Assembly (NCBI GenBank): GCA_002309335.1
Contig: DBXH01000048.1
Location: forward strand, 1-8,418
Direction: 5' to 3'
Source: Bacteroidales bacterium UBA1217
GTDB lineage: Bacteria; Bacteroidota; Bacteroidia; Bacteroidales; P3
DNA: 8,418 nucleotides
Every line of letters begins with the position of its first letter. The stretch's first letter is position 1. Of the stretch, positions 1-6,275 are shown piece after piece. The notes under the pieces are model-generated. The model had not been told where the DNA came from and searched no databases. It worked only from the letters and a program-made list of their open reading frames with translations. Made by a program: the position numbers and the translations under genes.

Positions 1-34
1 TCGCGCAGAGCTGAATTGTGTGTGGCAAAACAGC

Positions 35-64
35 ACCGGGGTGTGTCGCTCAAGGAACTCCCTC
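35..64. repeat. Partial units of the palindromic repeat at the left edge
   Basis: ACCGGGGTGTGTC (35-47) matches the tail of the palindromic repeat, and AACTCCCTC (56-64) matches the head of copy B (3380-3388). Tail then head, separated by 8 bases, suggests tandem or decayed copies of the unit continuing to the left of the window. Bases 1-34 hold nothing I can identify. Confidence 0.5.
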
Positions 65-71
65 ACTAACT

Positions 72-115
72 TCCCTCCCCTCTTAGAGAGGGGTGGTCGA
101 AGACCGGGGTGTGTC
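72..115. repeat. Palindromic non-coding repeat, copy A
   Basis: Same double-hairpin unit as at 3383-3426: CCCCTCT-TAG-AGAGGGG at 77-93 and GGTC-GAA-GACC at 95-105, then ACCGGGGTGTGTC. It lies 30-70 bases after the stop of the 497-residue gene. Confidence 0.75.
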
Positions 116-389
116 ATACAGTTCCCCCTCATCAAAAACTCTATCAATTCTTGACCAGTTTCTTATAGGCTGTGCCGTTGTTGGTGGTGACGCGGACGAT
201 GTAGGTGCCGGCGGCCAGGGCGGAGATGTCGAGCGCGGTCTGCAGGCCGTCGACCTTCTGTCGGGCCAGCAGCTTGCCGTTGAGGTCGTAGAGCTCAACC
301 TCGCCGATGCGGAACGACGACGCCACCGTCACCGTCTCGCCTGCCGGGTTGGGCATCAGGTAGGTGTAGCGGTCGGCCACGGTCTCTAT
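72..389. repeat. Duplicated 3'-end cassette, copy A (sorting domain plus downstream repeat)
   Basis: A near-copy of 3383-3701 in the same orientation. It contains the C-terminal ~80 codons and stop of the 497-residue gene and the palindromic repeat beyond it. The segment 166-333 is identical to 3478-3645. In the sample 171-270, 69 of 100 bases are G or C, while in 721-780 of the same gene only 21 of 60 are, so the cassette stands out by composition as well. Confidence 0.95.
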
Positions 390-1637
390 CATTGTCGGGT
401 CGCCGCCGCTGCCAGGCATATAGAAGCTGAGGCTGTCGCTCCATTGGCTTGTTTGTATGCTGTCGCATTTGGTGCGGACTCGAGCCAAATACCATTGAGC
501 GGTATCAAGACCATTGAACTGTGCGAATGTGGTGGTGTGCTGTGTAATGTCGGCATTTTCGGCAGGGTTTCCGTCCTTGCAAAGCAATACCTCCCATAGT
601 TCCGCATTGCCGTTGTAGTCCCACATCAATGACACAGAGCCTTGCTCGTATTGCGATATTACAGCCCTCAGGTTTTTTGGAGCCTTACATGTGTCAGGTG
701 CAACAGGAGGGCAATTCGGGCAGGTGTCGAATATGGGGAAAATGGCAAAAAACAAATTTCTAAACTTGTAAGTATACTGCCAAATCGTAGTATCCGGCAA
801 TAATTCATCATGTACAATAATATCATTTTCATTATGACCGTCAAGCCAATGAACCTTTTGTTTAATTATCGGAGGTTTAGGATGGACGAAACCCGTGTCA
901 AATCTGGCACCAATATGAACAATGTTTGCATCCGGACTATTCTTTTTTTCCTTTATCTGCATCACATTAATGACTGTGTCGTCTAAAACACGTTGTGAGT
1001 ATACAGTGTCGTATGCCGTAAAGAGGTTTTCTCCAGTGCAAGATACATAAAAGCTGTCGTTGACGACTACGGGTTCGTCAAAATATGCCTCGTATATCGG
1101 GTAAGGGGTTTTAAGGATATTTGTTTGATTTCTTCGATAGTATTCACTCACCATATAATGCCTTATGGGAGTGGTGTCCCACCTTGCCTGAGCCATAAAG
1201 ATCATTGAATCGCCAAATTTGTTGTCAACTTCGTACAGTCTGAAATATTCAGGATATTTCAAAGAGTCAGAGGGTACGTCAGGCCATATAAAAAACATAC
1301 CTGCAACACCTATTACCGTCAAGGCCATATCAGTGTAACAATACCGCGCTGTTTCCAACTTGCAACCCTTAAACCGCCCATCGTATCCGGAGCTAAAATT
1401 TATTTCGGGGAAAAAAACAGTGTCAAAAGTAGGCTCACCAAGAGAGTCTACGCCAGTATAAACAAGGTAATGCCAAGGATTGGCGGAACTGTAATTTAAA
1501 AAATAATAGTCCCACCAGTTAGTGTCCCAATAGTAATAGTTTGGGACCCTTTCACCGATGTCAAGTGTGTCTATCTGAGCCAGCCCTGTCCCCGACAACG
1601 CATATACAAACACAAGTAATATAAAGATTTTTCTCAT
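144..1637 (-). CDS. Secreted protein with fibronectin-III-like domain and T9SS sorting domain
   Basis: A 497-residue protein. The signal peptide (MRKIFILLVFVYALSGTGLA) is cleaved before Q21. Residues 34-60 are extraordinarily aromatic, with 13 Tyr/Trp/Phe in 27 positions. Residues ~90-310 form a domain I do not recognise, including ARYCYTDMALTVIGVAG. Residues ~316-407 look like a fibronectin type III module (APKNLRAVI, VSLMWDYNGNAELWEV, WYLARVRTKC, SQWSDSLSF). Residues 416-497 are a type A T9SS sorting domain (MPNPAGETVTV, VELYDLNGKLL, GTYIVRV, KKLVKN). It should be exported to the cell surface. The sorting domain is far more GC-rich than the body and nearly identical to that of the LRR gene, so it looks like an exchanged 3' cassette. 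It is second in its operon, preceded by a strong Shine-Dalgarno sequence. Confidence 0.9.
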   Translation of the reverse strand: MRKIFILLVFVYALSGTGLAQIDTLDIGERVPNYYYWDTNWWDYYFLNYSSANPWHYLVYTGVDSLGEPTFDTVFFPEINFSSGYDGRFKGCKLETARYCYTDMALTVIGVAGMFFIWPDVPSDSLKYPEYFRLYEVDNKFGDSMIFMAQARWDTTPIRHYMVSEYYRRNQTNILKTPYPIYEAYFDEPVVVNDSFYVSCTGENLFTAYDTVYSQRVLDDTVINVMQIKEKKNSPDANIVHIGARFDTGFVHPKPPIIKQKVHWLDGHNENDIIVHDELLPDTTIWQYTYKFRNLFFAIFPIFDTCPNCPPVAPDTCKAPKNLRAVISQYEQGSVSLMWDYNGNAELWEVLLCKDGNPAENADITQHTTTFAQFNGLDTAQWYLARVRTKCDSIQTSQWSDSLSFYMPGSGGDPTMIETVADRYTYLMPNPAGETVTVASSFRIGEVELYDLNGKLLARQKVDGLQTALDISALAAGTYIVRVTTNNGTAYKKLVKN

Positions 1638-1644
1638 AATGTTT

Positions 1645-1654
1645 ACCTCCTTTT
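1645..1654 (-). promoter_or_regulatory. Strong Shine-Dalgarno sequence before the 497-residue gene
   Basis: The minus strand reads AAAAGGAGGT, ending 7 bases before ATG 1637. This is close to the full anti-Shine-Dalgarno complement and fixes the start. It stands out because the other genes in this window have AT-rich leaders without such a site, as is usual in Bacteroidota. It may ensure re-initiation or high expression of the second gene in the operon. Confidence 0.8.
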
Positions 1655-1657
1655 GTT

Positions 1658-3103
1658 TTACTCATAACAATCAATTTGTATAGGATAATTATGCATACCG
1701 CCATGCGGTATTCTTTGTACGTGGTATACCCCTGCAAATATTGTCAAGGGTTCATTATAGGGGTCGGCAGAGACATTGGGTAATGTATAGAAGCTGCTCT
1801 CCAGTAATGGCTGGCAAGAAGAATTAACTCCAGCCGTTTCAACATTGAACGTGTGATAGTTGTTCTCTTCCGTGCATCTACCTGCCATAATGTACTGAGT
1901 GCGACTGTTGAACAGATCAATACCACCTAATCCCGCGTCCATCACGTCATAGGATATGTAACAATTATTAATATTTGCCCGGGAAACTGTCATCTTATAG
2001 TTCGATTCAAGAAAAATGCTGTGTATACCGGCAGTGGCACTTTTCCCGTCAAAAAGAAAAGCCAGCTTTCTCTTGTCCCAATTCACAAGGAACCCCTGCA
2101 GGCTCACCTCGTTTGGATAGCCACTGATGTTTATATTTTTAAACGAAGCCATTGTGTTGGAGATATTCCCGTAAAGCATACTTATACCATATTTTGCAAC
2201 ATTTATCTTTCGGGCCGCTTTTGTGTTTTCATAATAATAATTCCAAGTGGCAGCGGTATAAAATGAGTCTGTCGATTGTACTGCAATCAATATTTCATCA
2301 GGATTCCAAACCTTGGGACCCTCATACAAGGGGTCAAATATGTTAAACGTTCTCGGGTAATTTTGAGGTCCTGTCGAAGAAAAGACATTGTCCATATCGA
2401 AACTGCGCAGTGTGATATGCTTGTCAAAATCAAACCCTGCAGTTACAAGAAAGTTGCCCACAATAGCTATGTCAAGGAAATGGGTAGGTGCACTCTTGTT
2501 CAACAATCCCGATTCGTATGCCCAGACAGGCAAGTCACCGTTCATTAAAGGGAAACTGTGCATATCAACTATGCAGCTCATACTAGGTGGCTTCACTTCG
2601 TTTGTACGTCCAACACAGACAATGTGGCGAAGCCCGTAGTTGTTGATATATGTGACAAGTTTGGACAACCTGCCTACCGGGTATTGCTCGCCATCAGGGT
2701 CTTGTGTCACAAAATCATTTTGGATATAAAAATCCCCGCCATTAAAGAAAAGATCCTGAATGTTGAAAAATCCAATTATTCCATTGTTTGCAGTGTCATA
2801 TCCGCAAAAGAAAACACTGTCGTTTGATATTTCAAAATCGTTGACAATGTAGTCACTCAAATAGATGCGACGCGAATACATTGTTGATGGATTCTGATAT
2901 GAAAAACTCGACAGAATGCCTGGCGCCGTTGTGTCTTCCAAGTAACAGCATATTGTTGAAGGATATTGATACTCTTTTATTATCACGTGTTCAGTAGTGT
3001 TGTATGAGACTACCAGAGCTGTCAAACTATTTGGACCGCTCTGCGCATTGGCTATTCCGAACAATGCGGATAATAATATGATTACTGAAAGTATGTTTTT
3101 CAT
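1658..3103 (-). CDS. Secreted protein of unknown function, no sorting domain
   Basis: A 481-residue protein with a clear signal peptide (MKNILSVIILLSALFGIANA, cleavage before Q21). The rest is rich in beta-strand-like segments alternating with Gly/Asn/Asp turns and recurring phrases such as NDSVFFCGYD, RHIVCVGRT and GNFLVTAGFD. These read like blades of a beta-propeller or a similar repeated beta fold; that is an impression, not a domain match. It ends in HNYPIQIDCYE, with no T9SS sorting domain and no membrane anchor, so it may be periplasmic or depend on a partner. It is the first gene of an operon driven from the promoter at 3152-3159, and its stop is 20 bases before the next start, so the two products probably work together. 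No specific function can be assigned. Confidence 0.85.
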   Translation of the reverse strand: MKNILSVIILLSALFGIANAQSGPNSLTALVVSYNTTEHVIIKEYQYPSTICCYLEDTTAPGILSSFSYQNPSTMYSRRIYLSDYIVNDFEISNDSVFFCGYDTANNGIIGFFNIQDLFFNGGDFYIQNDFVTQDPDGEQYPVGRLSKLVTYINNYGLRHIVCVGRTNEVKPPSMSCIVDMHSFPLMNGDLPVWAYESGLLNKSAPTHFLDIAIVGNFLVTAGFDFDKHITLRSFDMDNVFSSTGPQNYPRTFNIFDPLYEGPKVWNPDEILIAVQSTDSFYTAATWNYYYENTKAARKINVAKYGISMLYGNISNTMASFKNINISGYPNEVSLQGFLVNWDKRKLAFLFDGKSATAGIHSIFLESNYKMTVSRANINNCYISYDVMDAGLGGIDLFNSRTQYIMAGRCTEENNYHTFNVETAGVNSSCQPLLESSFYTLPNVSADPYNEPLTIFAGVYHVQRIPHGGMHNYPIQIDCYE

Positions 3104-3151
3104 AATTAATAATAATTAAACAATTAAAAAAGTCCTTAAGTTTTCCGACTG

Positions 3152-3159
3152 CAAAGGTA
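3152..3159 (-). promoter_or_regulatory. Bacteroidota housekeeping-type promoter, -7 box
   Basis: The minus strand reads TACCTTTG followed by CA, an exact match to the Bacteroidota -7 consensus TAnnTTTG in its commonest form. No TTTG -33 box sits at the ideal spacing; the upstream region is A/T-rich. Transcription would begin near 3145, giving a leader of about 40 bases to the ATG at 3103. It would drive the two-gene operon ending at 144. Confidence 0.7.
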
Positions 3160-3213
3160 CGATTTATTTTCTGTTTTTTCTACTATGTTTGAAAATTTTT
3201 AACATTATTCTTT

Positions 3214-3257
3214 AAAAACGGGTCGGAATGATGAAAACTTACACACCGCTCCGACCC
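3214..3257 (-). terminator. Intrinsic terminator downstream of the LRR gene
   Basis: On the minus strand GGGTCGGA (3250-3257) pairs perfectly with TCCGACCC (3220-3227), an 8-base-pair GC-rich stem with a loop of about 22 bases. It is followed after two bases by TTTTT (3214-3218). It lies about 200 bases after the LRR stop codon and just before the promoter of the next operon, so it cleanly separates the two transcription units. Confidence 0.75.
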
Positions 3258-3284
3258 ACGATAACCAATTTCTAATTATGTAAA

Positions 3285-3313
3285 GTTTAAAGTTAATAGT
3301 TTAAAGGTTAAAG
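3285..3313. repeat. Short AT-rich direct repeats
   Basis: GTTTAAAGTTAA (from 3285) recurs as GTTTAAAGGTTAA (from 3299), followed by a further overlapping TTAAAG. The spacing is 14 bases. It lies between the LRR gene and its terminator. No function can be assigned, and it may be simple-sequence drift. Confidence 0.35.
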
Positions 3314-3382
3314 AATTTGTATACCTCTGTTGCGTCGAAGCACAAACCAACCACAGCTGGACCAATTGCATCGTCCTTTAAC

Positions 3383-3426
3383 TCCCTCCCCTCTTAGAGA
3401 GGGGTGGTCGAAGACCGGGGTGTGTC
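3383..3426. repeat. Palindromic non-coding repeat, copy B
   Basis: Two adjacent hairpins: CCCCTCT-TAG-AGAGGGG at 3388-3404 (7 base pairs, extendable across one mismatch to 3385-3407) and GGTC-GAA-GACC just after it, followed by ACCGGGGTGTGTC. The same sequence lies at 72-115, and its tail recurs at 35-47. It is 30-70 bases downstream of the LRR gene's stop. The form resembles REP-like interspersed palindromes. There is no T-tract, so it is not a classic terminator, though it could stabilise mRNA ends. Confidence 0.75.
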
Positions 3427-3701
3427 ATACAGTTCCCCCACATCAAAAACCCCTATCAATTCTTGATCAGTTTCTTGTAGGCTGTGCCGTTGTTGGTGGT
3501 GACGCGGACGATGTAGGTGCCGGCGGCCAGGGCGGAGATGTCGAGCGCGGTCTGCAGGCCGTCGACCTTCTGTCGGGCCAGCAGCTTGCCGTTGAGGTCG
3601 TAGAGCTCAACCTCGCCGATGCGGAACGACGACGCCACCGTCACCCTGTCGCTTGCCGGGTTGGGCATCAGGTAGGTGTAGTGGTCGGCGGTGGTCTCGA
3701 T
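3383..3701. repeat. Duplicated 3'-end cassette, copy B (sorting domain plus downstream repeat)
   Basis: This region is a near-copy of 72-389 in the same orientation. It covers the sorting-domain codons and stop of the LRR gene and about 70 bases after it. Within it, 3478-3645 is identical base for base to 166-333 (168 bases). The remainder differs by a few substitutions and a one-base length difference in the untranslated part. Such identity in two otherwise unrelated genes points to recent duplication or gene conversion. Confidence 0.95.
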
Positions 3702-5303
3702 CGACTCGCAGTTCTCCTCAAACACGCTGTCGTCGTATTCTTCCCAGTATCCACCTGCGGCGGCATAAACCGGAACGGTGTTGCAAGGCACGATGATTTT
3801 AAGTTCGGGGAAGCCGGGATGCAACGCACCCGGGTAAATCATCGGGGGCTCGGTGTTGGCCAGTCGGCAAGTAAGGATAGGAGAGCCGCCCATCTGCGCC
3901 CCTATGGTGTCGAGCGAGCCGGTGAAGACAAGATGTACGAAGTAGGAGACACCGAAAGCCCCGTTGCAAATATTGCGCAGTGTTGACGGGAACCGCACGG
4001 CAACGGCCGTGTCGAGCCCGTATGAGAGAGCGAAAGCGTTGACACCGATTTCCTCCAGTCCTTCGGAAAAGCAGACTCCACTGAATCCAGCTTCCAGGAA
4101 AGCACTGTCGCTTATGCGTTTAAGCGTGCTCGGGAAAGACACAATGCTGTCGACCTGTACAGCGATAAAGGCTCCGCCACCGATATGGGTAAGTCCTTCG
4201 GGCAATAGCAGCGAGCGGAATTTTACACTCTCGCAGGCCTGCCAGCCTATGTATCTCACCGTGGACGGTATATTTGTATAGAATGACGACGCTTGGAAGG
4301 CTTGGTTGCATATTGTCGTAACGCCTTCGGGCAGCGTCAGCTTGGTTATGTTGTCGGCGTTGGAGAAGCATTCGCGGGCAATGACTTTGATGCCGTCAGG
4401 CAGGACAACATTGCCCGAGGCGTTGTGCCAGTTGTATATGGTGTCGCCGTCGATGCTCAAAAGCTTGCCGTCCTCCACTTTATAGCACTCATTCAGACTG
4501 TCGACAATTATCTGCGTCTCCCTGACGGGATTGCCTTCAAGAAAGCGCACGCCGGCAGGGATATAAAGGGTCGTAAGATTGTTCAAACTGAAAGCTCTGG
4601 CCCCTATCACACGCAACGACTGAGGAAGGGTCACGGACGACAGCAGGCAGAAGTTGTCAAAAGCATAAGTGTAGATATGCTTCACGCCTTCGGGAATGGT
4701 GTATGATGAGCCCCACTTTTTGCTCGGCCAGGCGACAAGGACACTTGTGTCTTTTGAGAACAGAACGCCGTCGATGGCGGTGTAATACGGATTCAGGCTG
4801 TCGACAACAAAATTTGTGGCATAGCATCTTGCGAAGGCTCCCGGCGCTATGTGTCTGAGCTTTGCCGGAATTGTGTACGTTGTGGATTGGCTGACGGTGA
4901 AGACTTCGGTGCCTAAAGACTCAAGCGAGTCGGGCAGCGTTATCGTAGCCGGAGTGCCGAAAAAGGCAAAGTTACCGATTTCCTTTATGGTAGACGGCAG
5001 CCTGACGCGCCGGGTAAGATATTTATAGAAAAAGGCGTAGTCGCTTATGGCTGTCACCGTGTACTGCTCGTTTTCATATTCTATTACTTCAGGAACCTCT
5101 ATGGTTTCGCTATAGCCTTCGTATGACAGCACCTTAGCCGTGTGGTTCTCATACGACGTAATGGCAATACGCAGCTGGGTATTGTCGTAATCAATATAAG
5201 GTTCATAAAACCTGTTGCCAATCGTCATCGGTTGTGCCACCGCAAACGAGGCGCATACAGCGGCCAACACAGTAACGACTATTCTTTTCATTGTTCTTTT
5301 CAT
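3456..5303 (-). CDS. BspA-type leucine-rich-repeat surface protein with T9SS sorting domain
   Basis: A 615-residue secreted protein. It starts with a signal peptide (cleavage likely after AVA, residue 23). ATG 5303 (MKRT) and ATG 5291 (MKRI) are both possible starts and the choice does not change the mature protein. Residues ~70-500 are LRR_5/BspA-type repeats of the form LPxxLxxIGxxAFxxx, including typical insertions such as NPYYTAIDGVLFSKD and a terminal IIVPCNTVPVYAAAGGYWEEY. Residues 534-615 are a type A T9SS C-terminal sorting domain (MPNPASDRVTV, VELYDLNGKLL, GTYIVRV, KKLIKN), which directs export through the outer membrane and usually attachment to the surface. BspA-like proteins commonly act in adhesion and protein binding; the partner here is unknown. 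The sorting domain is nearly identical in DNA to that of the gene ending at 144. The gene is probably monocistronic, with a terminator at 3214-3257. Confidence 0.92.
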   Translation of the reverse strand: MKRTMKRIVVTVLAAVCASFAVAQPMTIGNRFYEPYIDYDNTQLRIAITSYENHTAKVLSYEGYSETIEVPEVIEYENEQYTVTAISDYAFFYKYLTRRVRLPSTIKEIGNFAFFGTPATITLPDSLESLGTEVFTVSQSTTYTIPAKLRHIAPGAFARCYATNFVVDSLNPYYTAIDGVLFSKDTSVLVAWPSKKWGSSYTIPEGVKHIYTYAFDNFCLLSSVTLPQSLRVIGARAFSLNNLTTLYIPAGVRFLEGNPVRETQIIVDSLNECYKVEDGKLLSIDGDTIYNWHNASGNVVLPDGIKVIARECFSNADNITKLTLPEGVTTICNQAFQASSFYTNIPSTVRYIGWQACESVKFRSLLLPEGLTHIGGGAFIAVQVDSIVSFPSTLKRISDSAFLEAGFSGVCFSEGLEEIGVNAFALSYGLDTAVAVRFPSTLRNICNGAFGVSYFVHLVFTGSLDTIGAQMGGSPILTCRLANTEPPMIYPGALHPGFPELKIIVPCNTVPVYAAAGGYWEEYDDSVFEENCESIETTADHYTYLMPNPASDRVTVASSFRIGEVELYDLNGKLLARQKVDGLQTALDISALAAGTYIVRVTTNNGTAYKKLIKN

Positions 5304-5406
5304 TGTATTTAAATATTAAGTTTTTAATTAGTTTAGGTATTATGCCTTTTGATTGTTTTTATGCTGCGTACATCGCACACAATAGAATCAACATTTGAAC
5401 GTTCTT

Positions 5407-5415
5407 CAAAAGGTA
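5407..5415 (-). promoter_or_regulatory. Weak candidate -7 box for the LRR gene
   Basis: On the minus strand this reads TACCTTTTG, one T longer than the Bacteroidota consensus TAnnTTTG. It is about 104 bases before the LRR start codon. No TTTG box was found at the expected distance upstream. It is the best housekeeping-type candidate in this gap, but the support is thin. Confidence 0.2.
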
Positions 5416-5436
5416 TGGAATGTTGTTCTATGCCTC

Positions 5437-5500
5437 GGGCATCCGGAGGGCAGGACGGAAGTGTTTGGAATATTTTGGTTCCGTCCTTGCCCGTGTGCCC
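5437..5500. other. Long imperfect hairpin in the LRR gene's upstream region
   Basis: Bases 5448-5460 (GGGCAGGACGGAA) pair with 5479-5492 (TTCCGTCCTTGCCC), a 13-base-pair stem with a single bulged base and an 18-base loop. Outside it, 5437-5441 (GGGCA) can pair with 5496-5500 (TGCCC). A smaller alternative hairpin, ATGCC-TCG-GGCAT, lies at 5430-5442. Neither strand has a T-tract directly after the stem, so it is not a standard terminator. It may be a structured RNA leader, a small RNA or a relic of a mobile-element end; which one is unknown. Confidence 0.6.
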
Positions 5501-5673
5501 TCAAAGTCATCGCCTCGTCCGCAGCGGCACATATTTCTCTGCGTGAGACTCATATTTGCACATAGGCAGTCTGTTTTTTTGTGTGTAGATGTGTTTGTCA
5601 TCGACACTGGTTTAACACTTGGGGTTCCGACAATGCGGAGTCCACCGTTAATTTTAATTTTTGTTTTATCTAC

Positions 5674-5715
5674 TATATAAATGCATATTTTTTTGCCTGT
5701 TTGTGACATCGGATA
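5674..5715 (-). repeat. 42-base element, copy 2, upstream of the LRR gene
   Basis: Same orientation and 40 of 42 bases identical to 7637-7678. Here it lies about 135 bases downstream of the sigma operon and about 370 bases upstream of the LRR gene, so it could start a long leader transcript or a separate small RNA. The inverted repeat present in copy 1 is imperfect here because the two adjacent bases differ. Outside the 42 bases, similarity falls to general AT-richness, so this is a short conserved block rather than the edge of a long duplication. Confidence 0.85.
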
Positions 5716-5849
5716 TGCAAATATGTGTAAATTTAACATTTTTTAACTTTGCCCTGCGTTTAGGTATTAATTATGGCGGAATGCAATTCCTTATAATATT
5801 ATGTGTCGGAGCTCAGATCCGCCACAACAGGGCAAGGCGGAGATTCCCA

Positions 5850-6263
5850 TTAATTCTCGGCAGTGCAGATGTATTTGCCACTCTTTCTGTCAAATTCCAT
5901 TGTGACTGAATAACCTCTGTCGGACATCATATCGCACCAAGCTATGGCATCTTCCTCACTAGTTGTAGTGTAGGTCACAACTTCCTTTGTTACTGAAGCG
6001 TTTGAATTTGACTCACCACAACGGAATTGAACACGATGTCCCTGTCTGGCCAATGCAGCCATTTGCCTGAGGAATTCCATCCAAGCGTCATCACCTTGAA
6101 TAACAATCTGCTGTGTCATACCGTCAATCGTATAGGTTACGGTACGCACCTGCAATGTTTGCAGCATTTCAGTGTTGGGTTCAACAATTGTTTCTTTCTG
6201 GCAGCCTACTGCCATTAGGCTGAGCACTGAGAAAAGTGCTACGGTTTTTAAAGTTTTGTTCAT
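5850..6263 (-). CDS. Lipoprotein of unknown function, last gene of the sigma-factor operon
   Basis: A 137-residue protein with a type II signal peptide: a basic start (MNKTLK), a hydrophobic core and a lipobox-like MAVGC that places the lipidated cysteine at residue 21. It should be anchored in the cell envelope. The mature part seems to contain two related units. The first runs from about residue 42 (VTYTIDG ... DDAWMEFLRQMAALARQGHRVQF), the second from about 96 (VTYTTTSEEDAIAWCDMMSDRGYSVTMEF). Both go from a VTYT strand to an acidic/aromatic helix, then a glycine turn and a strand. The helix motif also resembles one in the preceding gene product. The gene begins 12 bases after the previous stop. 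I do not recognise the family; a sensor or ligand-binding role is speculation. Confidence 0.82.
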   Translation of the reverse strand: MNKTLKTVALFSVLSLMAVGCQKETIVEPNTEMLQTLQVRTVTYTIDGMTQQIVIQGDDAWMEFLRQMAALARQGHRVQFRCGESNSNASVTKEVVTYTTTSEEDAIAWCDMMSDRGYSVTMEFDRKSGKYICTAEN

Positions 6264-6275
6264 TTGATTAAATTT

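Larger units (their letters stand above)
5304..5849. other. 546-base intergenic region between the sigma operon and the LRR gene
   Basis: No convincing gene is visible. From right to left it holds: two GGCGGA copies (5836-5841 and 5775-5780) flanking one TCCGCC (5818-5823), able to form alternative hairpins downstream of the lipoprotein gene; the 42-base element copy 2 (5674-5715); a long imperfect hairpin (5437-5500); a near-match to the Bacteroidota -7 box (5407-5415); and an AT-rich leader before the LRR gene. A minus-strand frame (5709 or 5739 to 5428) is open but is not supported as a protein. The length and content suggest a long regulated leader or a small RNA. Confidence 0.6.

Noticed and set aside
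74..96. CCCCTCT-TAG-AGAGGGG hairpin as an intrinsic terminator for the 497-residue gene.
   Set aside because: The hairpin is good but no T-tract follows on the minus strand, and the same unit occurs after the LRR gene, which has a better terminator further on. A repeat-family palindrome fits better.
93..599. Plus-strand frame of 168 codons opposite the 497-residue gene.
   Set aside because: It is an antisense shadow of the sorting domain and Fn3 region, with the same artefactual translation seen opposite the other copy of the cassette.
2021..2827. Several plus-strand frames of 60-90 codons opposite the 481-residue gene.
   Set aside because: They overlap one another and a longer frame with a signal peptide and operon context. 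None has recognisable domains.
3330..3986. Plus-strand frame of 218 codons across the intergenic region and the sorting-domain end of the LRR gene.
   Set aside because: It is antisense to well-supported LRR and sorting-domain coding sequence. The frame is open because of the GC-rich sorting-domain DNA, as the matching antisense frame at 93-599 shows.
5428..5739. Open minus-strand frame of 103 codons (93 from ATG 5709) with an INGGLRIVG segment and a later CRCG, faintly like a CDGSH iron-sulfur protein.
   Set aside because: The residues after CRCG lack the cysteine and histidine ligands of the CDGSH motif, the C-terminal part is the GC-rich hairpin, the ATGs lie in or near the repeated element, and composition is not protein-like. 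I would not call it a gene or a pseudogene without homology.
5818..5841. TCCGCC/GGCGGA hairpin just after the lipoprotein gene as a terminator.
   Set aside because: The stem is only 6 base pairs with a 12-base loop and no T-tract on the minus strand. It is kept only as a possible alternative structure.
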